From Acorus gramineus (Eukaryota > Streptophyta > Magnoliopsida > Acorales > Acoraceae): DNA of 64,000 nt. Below are positions 46,717 to 56,830 of this stretch, piece by piece (the first letter of the stretch is position 1; every line of letters begins with the position of its first letter). The position numbers and the translations under genes were made by a program. The stretch is taken from the NCBI GenBank assembly GCA_030737835.1, contig JAUJYN010000048.1:95533-159532 (forward strand). The letters are read 5' to 3'. The notes under the pieces were generated by a model. It did no database searches and had not been told where the DNA came from. It saw only the letters and a program-made list of their open reading frames with translations.

Positions 46717-49700
46717 TGTTGTGCTTGTGTCATTTGGAGCACTCTGATTGAAAATTTGGGTACATAATTTTTTTCCTCGAAGTTATGTATTTCCAATTTG
46801 GTATTTAGATTTGATTTTGTTAAAATCTAAGATGAAGAGGTTTAATTATTATTTTATTATGAGAGGTCCAGTTTTGAGTTAGCTTTCGTACAGAAGTGGA
46901 ATTAGATCAACTGGATTCTTGTAGTAAAAGTTATGGGTATTTTTCCAAGTATACCCCGGGGAGGGAAATTCTGGCAGCAGCTCTACTCTATGTTTAACTC
47001 TAATTTCGGAATAGCTGGAGAGATTATTTGATCTTGGCATAAACATGAAAGTTGTAGACAATCTTCTTGGCTTTCCAATGGACTTAGAATTGAGCAATTC
47101 GGAGCTATATTGTGGAAGTTATGGACTCCCACGACTAGCTCTTTTTGCTCTCCTCTCTTTTCAAACCCCCCACCAAGTGTTTGATTTATTGTCTCAAAGA
47201 GAAGAAGAGAAGGAGGAAGTGAAGGAAGGAAAGAAGCTTTGTCTAGGTGTGTTGTTGTTGTGTCTCTTCTCTCCTCTCAAGCTCCCCCTCATGATCCTTC
47301 CCCCCTGATTTTCAGCCGAAGAGGAGGCTGAGGAGAGGCTGAGGAGGTGGTGGTAGTGGTGGTGGCGGTTGAGGTGGTCGCGGGTGCGTCGAGGGCCCCC
47401 GAGTCTCCCCCTTTCATTGCCCCTCCAAAGGTGAGCCTTTCCTCTTCTTTTCTTGGTTTTCATGGCTTAAGGGGATGTTGGGAAGGTCATGCATGTTGGG
47501 TAGGTGTGTTAGGGTGTGTGTGAGGGGTCGGGGAGGGTTAAAATGAGGTTGGGATGGGCTGGGCGCGCGCTGGGCGCAATCTGCGCGCGTGCGCGCGTAG
47601 GCGCGCGTGCAGGCTGGCACTGGCAGGCGCAGTCGGGCGCGCAGTCGCTCGCGGGTGTGTCCGCGCGAGTGCGCGGGGCGCGGGTGCTGGCGCGAGCGGG
47701 GGTGCGCGCGGGAGTGCGTGCGAGCGTGCACGCGCGCGGAGCAGTGCGCCTGGGCATGCGCTTAGGCGCTGGGCTGGGGACCAGTGCGTGCGTGAGCGTG
47801 CGTGCGCGTGCTGGGGCGTACGCGGGGTGCTGCGCGAGGGCGAGGGCTGGACGCGCGGTGCGCGCGGCAGTGTGCCGAGGGTGCCGGCTTGCGTGCGCAT
47901 TCGTGCGTGCGCATGCGGGGGGCGATGCGTGTGGCTGCCCGAGGGTTCGGGTAGGTGTCGGGGCTCTCGGACTCGCGTGCGTACGTGCGTGCTCGCATCC
48001 GTGTGAGCCTGTATGCGTGCTTGTCCGAATAATGGGTATTTCAAATGATTTCTTTGTGTAAATTGTGTTGTTTCTCACCAGTTGGATGCCCCTACCTTGC
48101 AGATCTCATCGGATGGGATGCGCGAGGTCCCAGGTCATAAGGTGAGTGGTTTGATTCCAATCCCCCCCCCTCTCTAGGGATGCGCTCGACCCGCATAGAC
48201 GCGCGTCGCGCATCGATGGGGCCCCCTAACTAATATGTAGATATTTTGCATGCTAGGGATATACATCCATGCATCATGTATAGAGGCCCGTACATGCCTG
48301 GACACCATGTCCTGTACTTAAAAGTCTTGATCTATGTATGATTAATATGATGTATCATGCCACCTTAGACTTTGTATGCTAGGGATATGCACCCTTATAT
48401 CATGTATAGCGGCCTATGCATGTTTAGTCACCATGTTTCATGCTAGGAAAGCCTCGACCTATGCATGTTCCCATTAGTTTAATTTATTTAAATCAAGATG
48501 GGATTATGAGATTATATTGTTGCAAGCATGCCTTAGAGAATATTATAACCTTGTGGTTATAATATAGGTTTCCCCGCATCTTAGTTGTGCGCCGTAGAGG
48601 AATTCTTGAGAATTCATGACATTAGAAATGTTAGGAAGCGTTGTCGACGGATCCAAGAGGATCGCATGCGTGTGAGTAGGCTGTTCTCTTCCCTTCATCG
48701 GATCCGTGTAGGGACTCCCCGGCGTTAGACAGGCTATCCTGACAGAGGGCTCCCATCTGTAGGTACCTCCTGATGTGTTTCGGACAGTGCTGATCGTGGG
48801 AGTATACCAGGTAAGCTACGGAGCGGGGACGTGCTCCCGGTGGACCAAGGGTGAATAGCAGTCTAGTCAGTCCCAAAAGGCCCATGTCACCCCCTAAAGG
48901 GTGAGGGTGAGGGTGGGGTGGGTCGGCGATGTTACGACCCACTAGCTTGTGTAGTTACTCCCGTTTAGGGACTATGACTACTTTGAGGTTAATATGAGTG
49001 TGTTGGTTGTTGTTATGCATGTGTGTGATATCTCGATAAGTGAGTATCGAGAGTGGTTGTTTTCCTTTGGGTTTCGCTTTGCGAACATGGGATCGTTCTC
49101 CCCTTCGTTGGATCCGATGTAGGAACTCCCCGGCGTTGGCTGTACCTGACAGAGGGCTCCCGTCCGTAGGTACCTCCGATGTGTCAGACAGTACGGATGG
49201 TGGGAGTGGACTAGGTGGAGGCCACGAGGGTGGGAAAGGGCTACTGGCGGACCAAGGGTGTAGAGCGGTGAGTTGAGGAGATCGGGTTGTAGATACTACC
49301 CGGGAGAGGGTTAATGAATGATGTCGCGAGCGTGGAATCGTTCTCCCCTTCGTTGGATCCGTGTAGTGACATCCCCGGCGTTAGACAGGCTGTCCTGACA
49401 GAGGGCTCCCATCTGTAGGTACCTCCGATGCATCGGACTGTGCTGATCGTGGGAGTATACCAGGTAAGCTACGGAGCGGGGAGAGGCTACCGGTGGACCA
49501 GGGGTGTAGAGCAGTCTAAGTCTCTTCCCAAAGTCCCAAGATGTCTCCTTTCAGGAGTGTGGGTGTGGATGAGGCGAAGACACGTCGCCTCATGACCCAT
49601 TCGTTGTTCGACCGTTCCCATAGTTGTTGGGCCCGGTCTTGAATCGATGTTCAAGGACATCGTTGGGCGATTATCTAGATGTAGATGATCCAGTAGTGTT

Positions 49701-50327
49701 GAGTAGACCAGTAAATCCGGGTCTCTTTGACCGACGGTATGGTCTCTCCCCATAAGTCCCAAAAGACTCTCTCTGGGAGTGAGGGTAGGGGTGAGGTTGG
49801 TCGCGCCGCCGCGTGACCCAGTGATCCATTGGGTTTCTACCCATGTTTTCCTTGAAAGGGAACTGATTATGTATTGAACTGTAGAATGGTGATTGGTTTC
49901 CAGCCACTCACTGAGCTTGTAGCTCACCCTCGCATACTGTTTCTTTTCAGGGGCAGTGTTGGGCGTGGAGCTGGAGCTTCCTGTGGCGTGGTCTTATGGG
50001 CGTGGAGCGTTCTGCCGGCGGGTGGCGTGTGCGAGGCTGTCAGCATTCCTATAGTCATTTTATGCGTTGTAAATCGTGCATGTGGCACAGGTTGTATTTT
50101 CTTTGATCTCGACTTGGCTTCCACAGCACATTGATTGTGTATTCGGGTCTGTAATAATGTTTTGATTTACAGACATTGTTATATATTATGCTTCCGCTTT
50201 TCAGTCAGTTATCATTATCTTGCTTTGCCGCCTTGTGTATTGTTGTTGGTGTCTTTATTGACCTCAGGTATTGATAGCTGATATTATATTAATTTTGCCA
50301 CGTCTCAGGGACGCCTGGGGCGTGACA
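46717..50327 (+). repeat. 3' LTR of family D element
   Basis: 3611 bp, very similar to the 5' LTR by eye. It lacks about 120 bp that in the 5' LTR (37490-37605) contain the TATA-like sequence and CT-rich start region, and it lacks the 43-bp duplication. It has about 45 bp near 49450 that the 5' LTR lost. Intron-like segment 47431-48102. Confidence 0.9.
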
Positions 50328-50332
50328 GCTAG

Positions 50333-51960
50333 GGGGCCCCATCGATGCGCGACGCGCGACTACGCGCGTCGAGCGCATCCCGAGGGGGGGGGGATTGGAT
50401 CGAACCACTCACCGCAACCCGGGTCGTCGCGCATCGCGAGGCAACACTCGAGCAGGGCAAGCGGGGCAGCTTGCATGTAGGGGGAGGCACGCACACGCGG
50501 GGCCGCACTCGGGTTGCACAGGCAGGACAGGTTGGGCACAGCCGCTGGGCGCGCTGGGCACAGACGCAGGGCACGCCGCAGGACGCACTGGGCACAGTCG
50601 CTGGGCGCGCTGGGCACAGATGCAGGGAACGTCGCAGGACGCACTGGGCACAGACGCAGGGCACGTCGCAGGACACACTGGGCACAGTCGCTGGGCGCAC
50701 TGGGCACAGTCGCAGGGAATGTCGCAGGACGCACTGGGCACAGTCGCTGGGCACACTGGGCACAGTCGTTGGGCGCGCTGGGCACAGTGGCAGGGAATGT
50801 CACAGGACGCACTGGGCACAGTCGCTGGGCACGCTGGGCACAGTCGCGGGGAATGTCGCAGGACGCACTGGGCACGGTCAGCAGACACAGGGCAGGAGTG
50901 CTGGTGCTGGCAGGGCAGCAGACATATCATGCTGGGCACGGGTAGCAGACACAGGGCAGCAGACAGTTGGGCACGCCGTCACTCCTACACCCAAGCAACC
51001 AAGCACATACTAACCAAAACACAAACACTTAGCATGCACCACCTCCCAACACACCCAAAGAGCTGAAAAAACCAGAAAAAGAAGAGGGGAAAGCTTACCA
51101 AGAGAAGGGGAAAGGGAAGGGGAAGGTGTGGGAGCTCACAAGCACGCCCATGACCACCTCGACCACCACCACCACTACCACCCCTTCAGCCTTCACTCCT
51201 TTTCTTCTTGCTGAACCAGAGGGGAGGGGGGATTATGAGAGGGAGCATGAGAAAGCTAGAGGAGGAGGAAGAAGAAGAAGCAACAACACCATATATGCAC
51301 ACACAACCACCAACCTTTCTTTCTTGCACTTCCTTCTTGTGCTTCTTCCTCTCCTTCCTTTCCTTCTCACTCAACAAAGGGGAGCAAACACAAAAAAAAA
51401 GGGGGGGGGGATGACATTATATAGACAAAGTGGGGTTCAAAGGACAAAAATCGTCCATGACCCGAAATTCTGTACATGCTTCACTAAGACAGCCATAACT
51501 TCCTCAATATAGCTCCGAATTGCACAATTCAAAGTCCACTGGAAAGCCAAGAAGATTATCTACAACTTTCATGTTTATGCCAAGATCAAATAATCCCTCC
51601 AGCTATTCCGAAATGAGAGCTAAACATTGAACAGGGCTGCTGCCAGAATTTTTCATCCCCGGGGTATACTTGGAAAAATACCCATAACTTTTACTACATG
51701 AATCCAGTTGATCTAATTCCACTTTTGTATGAAAGCTAACTCAAAACTGAGCATCTCATAATAAAATCATATTTAAACCTCTTCATCTTGGATTTTAACA
51801 AAATTAAATCCAAATACCAATTCGAAATACATAACTTCTAGGAGAAAAATTATGTAGCCAAATCTTCAATCAGAGCGCTCCAACTCCTGCAGGTGGCTAA
51901 AAGTCAAAATTTTAGCGACTCCGATCGAAAAATAAGGCTCCAAATGATACAGGCATAACA
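50333..51960 (-). mobile_element. Family D solo LTR, minus orientation, right part
   Basis: The 5' half of the minus-strand solo LTR begins, reading on the minus strand, TGTTATGCCTG at 51960. It holds the promoter-proximal part and a GC segment whose interior is a tandem array instead of the GCGCG runs seen in the other D LTRs. It ends at the duplicated GCTAG of the nested element. Confidence 0.88.
50520..50890. repeat. Tandem array in D LTR, ~22-bp subunit
   Basis: Units such as GGACGCACTGGGCACAG joined with TCGCTGGGCGCGCTGGGCA or CGCAGGGAAYGTCGCA form alternating 34-bp and 56-bp periods. CTGGGCACAG recurs more than ten times. It occupies the place of the intron-like segment of the LTR. Confidence 0.75.
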
Positions 51961-52290
51961 ACTGGTCGACACGAGAAGCTTGGCTGACATCCTATTCATG
52001 CAGCCTTATCTCAAGATGGGCCTAAAGCCCTCTAACCTCGAGCCAATGCGGGACCCACTGATCGTGTTTAATGGGAGCCATGCAGTTCTGGCAGGACAGA
52101 TAACTTTGCCTTTGCGGGTAGGTGAAGAGACTGTCCTGACCAAATTCACTGTCATGGACCTCCCTTCCCCCTACAATGCCATCATACCATCAGAATTTGC
52201 GCTTCCCGACTCCGCGTTGAATCATGGAGATATGAGGCGATCAGTCCGTAGCAAGGAGGTGTTATGCCATCGCTACCTCTGGTAAGGCTA
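51961..52290 (+). pseudogene. pro: Protease of element B, 3' part
   Basis: After the nested insertion the frame continues into V-D-T-R-S-L-A-D-I-L-F with the catalytic Asp followed by T-R, not T-G. It then reads MQPYLKMGLKPSNL and FTVMDLPSPYNAI. About 20 residues are missing after YNAI relative to element A. The T-G to T-R change is the same as in element A. Confidence 0.82.
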
Positions 52291-52358
52291 AAGCCGAAGA
52301 GCCACCCGGGTGTGTAGACGACATACATCCCAAAAGATAGCAATTACTGAAGGATCGG

Positions 52359-53210
52359 GTGAAAGCCGATGAGGCCCGACCTGGTCCAGCTCAGCGGGTA
52401 GTGGAAGACCTGGAGAAGATCTTCCTCGATCCGTTCGAACCAAAAAAGTACTTCCTTATCGGCACCGCGCTGAGCCAGATTGAAAGAGCAAATTTGATCA
52501 AATTACTCCATGAACACGTGGACATGTTTGCGTGGAAGCCGTGAGAAATTCCCGGCATCGATCCAAGTATAATTTGTCACCGACTGTGCATCTCCCCTAC
52601 AGTGCGACCCGTCAAGCAACGGCAGAGGCGAGTAGCTCCAATTCACGCCGAAGCCATCAAAGAAGAGGTAGAGAAGCTCCTCTGCTGGGTTCATTTAGGA
52701 AGTCCTGTATCTTGATTTGTTAGCCAACACGGTGGTAGTACCCAAGAAGAACGACAAGTGGCGAGTATGTGTTGACTTCACCGATCTGAACAGCTCTTGT
52801 CTGAAAAACAGCTTCCCCCTACCAAAAATAGACCATTTAGTAGATGCCTCCTCAGGAAATGAGTTGATGAGCTTCATGGACGCATATTCGGGATATCATC
52901 AAATTTCGATGTACGAACATGATGTGGAAAAAACGGGTTCATTACCCCGATGGGCACCTACTATTACATGGTCATGCCCTTCGGGCTAAAAAACGTGGGG
53001 GCAACATATTAGAGGCTCATCACCAAGATGTTTGAGCGACAGATTGGCAAGACTGTGGAAGTTTATATAGATGACATGTTGGTAAGAAGCGACAAACGGG
53101 GCGACCATCTCGAGCATCTCAGGGCAGCTTTTGAAATTCTCCGGAACTACCGCATGAAACTTAACGCGGCTAAGTGCTCCTTCGAGAGAATCGGGAAAGT
53201 TCCTCTGGTT
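52359..53210 (+). pseudogene. pol: Reverse transcriptase of element B
   Basis: Blocks in order: EDLEKIFLDPFEPKKYFLIG, HVDMFAWKP, a TGA, IHAEAIKEEVEKLL, a frame change near 52690, NTVVVPKKNDKWRVCVDF, MDAYSGYHQISMYE, a frame change near 52935, VMPFGLKN, a stop before RLITKMF, and YIDD at 53064-53075. The catalytic box is intact here, unlike in element A. A further shift lies near 53190 before the thumb. Confidence 0.87.
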
Positions 53211-53860
53211 CTTGACCACGCATCAGGGTATAGAAGCCAACCCCGATCAGATCAAAGCTGTGCTCGAAATGAACCCACCAAGGAACAGAAAGGAAGTTCA
53301 GAGGCTGACTGGGAGGTTGGCGGCCCTAAATCGGTTTATCTCTAAGGCGACTAAAAGAAATCTCCCTTTTTTCAGATTGCTTAGAAAAGCTAAAAAATTC
53401 GATTAGACCTCTGAGTGCCAGATGGCTTTTGAAGAACTCAAGAGGTATCTCGCATCGCCTCCGCTGCTGATGAAGCCAAACCATGGAGAGCCGCTGTACC
53501 TTTACATGGCGGCCTCTGATCACGCAGTCAGCTTAGCCATCATAAAAGAACACGAAGGAATACAGCGGCGAGTCTACTATGTCAGCAAATCCTTGTGCGG
53601 ACCAGAGTCTAGATACCTGTGCCTAGAAAAGGTTGTCTACGCCCTTCTTATATCATCCTGAAAACTCAGACATTACTTCGTCGCTCACTTAGTTAATGTG
53701 ATGACCGATTACCCGCTCAAGGTTTTTCTTAAGAAAGCCAACATCATCGGACGAATGTTGAAATGGGCGATCGAGCTATCTCCTTTGAACTCCAGTACAT
53801 TCCGAGGAGTGCAGTGAAAGGACAAGTAATCGCTGACATTGTAGCCGACTTGACCCCATA
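53211..53860 (+). pseudogene. pol: RNase H linked to RT, element B
   Basis: RKEVQRLTGRLAALNRFIS is followed by a TAG at 53404-53406 and then MAFEELKRYLASPPLL, YLYMAASDHAVSLAII, RRVYYVSKSLCGPESRY and LRHYFVAH, matching the gypsy RNase H. Another stop lies near 53660 and a shift near 53780. Confidence 0.82.
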
Positions 53861-53870
53861 GCCCGACGAA

Positions 53871-54480
53871 GTGTTCATGATCAACAACCAGGAGGCCGAG
53901 GTTGGTCCCACATGTACCTTGAATGCCGATGGAGCATCTAACCTAAAAGGCGCGGGAGCAGGACTGGTTTTAAGGAACAGTGACAGACTTTTGTTCGAAC
54001 ATGCCCTGAAATTAGGTTTTCGAGCGTCTAACAATGAAGTGGAGTACGAAGCCCTTGTTGAAGGGTTGGAGCTCACAACTCATTTCGGTGCCCAGATCAT
54101 TGACATCTACAGTGACTCACAGCTGGTAGTGTTTCAGAGCACCGGAGAATATGAAACAAAGGACGAACGGATGATTGCATATCAGGAGAAGGTGCAGTTG
54201 TTGCTCTCCCAGTTCAGATCAGCAAATATCCATCAGATAGAGAGAGAACTCAATGTTCAGGCGGATGCCTTAGCTAACCTTGCATCAGCCATCAGCAGAA
54301 AGCCGACCAGGAGTATTCAAATTGATTATTTAAAGATCTCGAGCATTAAAAGAGCTGATCAGATCTTAATGGTTGCTTGCGCGGAAGACTCACCCATTTG
54401 GATGACGGACATCAAACGACACCTCTCGGAAGGATTCCTGCCAGAGAGTAAATTCGAGGCCAGAAAGCTCAAGCAGAGGG
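53871..54480 (+). pseudogene. pol: Second RNase H, element B
   Basis: An open frame of 276 codons (53871-54701) covers this domain and the start of integrase. LNADGASNLKGAGAGLVL, ASNNEVEYEALVEGLE, DIYSDSQLVVF and LNVQADALANLASA give the D, E, D, D blocks. It corresponds to 10345-11058 of element A and supports Tat membership. Confidence 0.85.
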
Positions 54481-55636
54481 CGGCCAGATTTTGGATGTCG
54501 TCTATGGGAATCCTCTATAAAAAGAGTTTTCAGGGATCTTACTTAAGATGCGTTGGACCCCATGAGGCGCAACGGGTGCTGAACACGCTCCACTCGGGTT
54601 TGTGTGGGGGGCACATCGGATCTCGGTCACTAGCCCTCCGGGCGTTATCGATCGGGTATTTCTGGCCGAGCTTAAAAAGAGTTCATGGAGACCTAGTTTG
54701 AAAATGCAAAAATTGCCAAAGATTCGGCACACTCATTCACCAACCAGCAGCAGACCTTGTTCCACTCAAGAGCCCTTGGCCATTTGCCCAATGGGGATTG
54801 GATATTATCAGACCTATGCCCATGGCATCTTGACAAAAACGCTTCCTTCTGATGGCCACCGATTACTTCACCAAATGGGTCGAAGCGATGCATCTGGTGA
54901 GAATCAGGGATACTGAGGTTATGGCCTTCTTGTGGAAAGAGATAGTGTGTCGCTTTGGAGTTCCGCACTCCATCATCTCAGATAATGGCAAGCAGTTTGA
55001 ATGTGCCCGGATAAAGGAGTTATGCGAAGAATTGAAGATACAGCATCATTTTTCCACTCCGCGATATCCCAGAGCAATGGACAAGCTGAAATCACTAACC
55101 GAACTATCCTAGACGGTTTGAAGAAAATGCTAGATAGTGCGAAAGGGAAATGGGTTGACGAACTTCCTTCGATCCTCTGGTCCTACTGGACCACCGCACG
55201 AAGGTCTACGATAGAGACCTCCTTCTCATTAGCATTCGGAATTGAAGCCGTTCTACCAGTCGAGACCGACCTACCCACCCACCAAACCCAGGACTTTGAT
55301 CAAGCAGGGAATGACAGCCAAATGATGCAAAACTTAGAACTCCGAGATGAGAGGAGGGAAATTGCGGCAATAAGGACAGTAGATTATCAAAACCAAATAT
55401 CTCGATATTACAATCGATGAGTTTCAAGCAGGAGATTCTGAGCTGGCAATCTTGTCCTTAGAGAAGTCTTCCCAGAAACCAAAAACAAGAAGGATGGAAA
55501 ACTTGGACCGAACTGGGAGGGCCCTTTCAAAGTCACGAAGGCCGGACCAAATGGAGCTTATCATTTAGAAACTATGGATGGGACTGAGATTCCCCGACCT
55601 TGGAATGTAATCCATCTCAAGAAATATTATCATTGA
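54481..55636 (+). pseudogene. pol: Integrase of element B
   Basis: The HHCC zinc-binding part (LHSGLCGGHIGSRSLALRAL...CKNCQRFG) is cut by a TAG at 54699-54701. The core holds MATDYFTKWVEA (first Asp), SDNGKQFE (second Asp), a shift near 55075 and then QSNGQAEITNRTI (Glu). The C-terminal part, WEGPFKVTKAGPNGAYHLET and PRPWNVIHLKKYYH, ends at TGA 55634-55636. No chromodomain follows, consistent with the Tat group. Confidence 0.87.
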
Positions 55637-55681
55637 ATAAGAAGTGCTTTCCCTTTCTCAGTCTTCTATGTGAAGTGAATA

Positions 55682-56545
55682 ACGCAATAGGACGAAGCCG
55701 CGCTCAACGGGTTGAAACTAGCCGGGGGTCGCTCTTTGCACTCAACTTAGTCCAGCCCTAGCAGCTGCGCACTAGCCAATACGGCACAACGAAGCCGCGC
55801 TCAACGGGCTGATACTAGTTGAGGTCGCTCTTTGCACTCGACTCAATTCAGCCCTAGCAGCCACGCACTAGCCAATACGGCACAACGAAGCCGCGCTCAA
55901 CGGGCTGAAACTAGTCAGGGTCGCTCTTTGCACTCGACTCAGTTCAGCCCTAGCAGCCGCGCACTAGCCAATACGGCACAACGAAGCCGCGCTCAACGGG
56001 CTGAAACTAGTCGGGGTCGCTCTTTGCACTCGACTCAGTTCAGCCCTAGCAGCCACGCACTAGCCAATACGGCACAACGAAGCCGCGCTCAACGGGCTGA
56101 AACTAGTCAGGTTTGCTTTTTGCACTTGACTCAGTTCAGTCCTAGCAGCCGCGCACTATCCAATACGGCACAACGAAGCCGTGCTCAACGGGCTGAAACT
56201 AGTCAGGGTCGCTCTTTGCACTCGACTCAGTTCGACCCTAGCAGTCGCACTAGCCAATACGGCATAATGAAGCCGCGCTCAACGGGTTGAAACTAGTCGG
56301 GGTCGCTCTTTGCACTCGACTCAGTTCAGCCCTAGCAGCCGCGCACTCGCCAATACAGCACGATGAAGCCACGCTCAACGGGCTGAAACTAGTCAGGGTC
56401 GCTCTTTGCACTTGACTCAGTTTAGCCCTAGCAGCTGCGCACTAGCCAATACGGCACAACGAAGCCGCGCTTAGCGGACTGAAATTAGAATGGGTCGCTC
56501 TTTGTACTCGACTCAGTTCAGCCCTAGCAGTCGCACACTAATCAA
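55682..56545 (+). repeat. 96-bp tandem array, nine copies
   Basis: Nine copies of a 96-bp unit containing CGAAGCCGCGCTCAACGGG, GGTCGCTCTTTGCACT and CTAGCAGCCGCGCACTAGCC, with small indels in copies 6-9. It lies between the pol stop and antisense gene 1. Tat elements are known to carry variable tandem repeats in this 3' region that can seed satellites. Because 96 is a multiple of three, one frame stays open across several copies, which is not evidence for a protein. Confidence 0.9.
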
Positions 56546-56830
56546 ATAACACAAAGGAGAAAGAGAGAGGGTATCAAGGAGATGTACAGGGCGCATCTAA
56601 GAACATGCTGGCCTCAAACAGTACGTCCCCCCTGTCATTAAACTATATCGGCATCACAAAACAAGCATGCAAAAAGAATAGATAGCAACAATACAAACAT
56701 CCAAATTACAAGCAAAAATCAAACTGAACTATCTAGATTCATTCACCATACAATAAATTGGCATCTACGCCATTTAACCATGGAGTCGTAAGTACAAAAT
56801 GCAAAAATAACAAAAGTAGTCCATGAAGCA
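56546..56830. other. Spacer between tandem array and antisense gene 1
   Basis: Non-coding stretch, moderately AT-rich after 56640. Nothing recognised. Confidence 0.5.

Larger units (their letters stand above)
37076..50327 (+). mobile_element. Family D LTR element, complete with both LTRs
   Basis: LTRs lie at 37076-40770 and 46717-50327, flanked by perfect GCTAG duplications. An initiator-Met tRNA type primer-binding site follows the 5' LTR. A polypurine tract precedes the 3' LTR. After removing the family C solo LTR, only about 2.7 kb of internal sequence is left, with decayed RT, integrase and C-terminal chromodomain-type sequence. Very long LTRs, iMet primer and chromodomain-side similarity point to the Tekay/Del clade. 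Confidence 0.9.

Noticed and set aside
50345..51066. Open frames in the CTGGGCACAG tandem array
   Set aside because: Same reason: repeat-driven open frames on both strands with low-complexity residues.
55832..56290. Open frame across the 96-bp tandem array
   Set aside because: The period is a multiple of three, so any frame open in one unit stays open. No start context, no family match, and it is interrupted in later copies.
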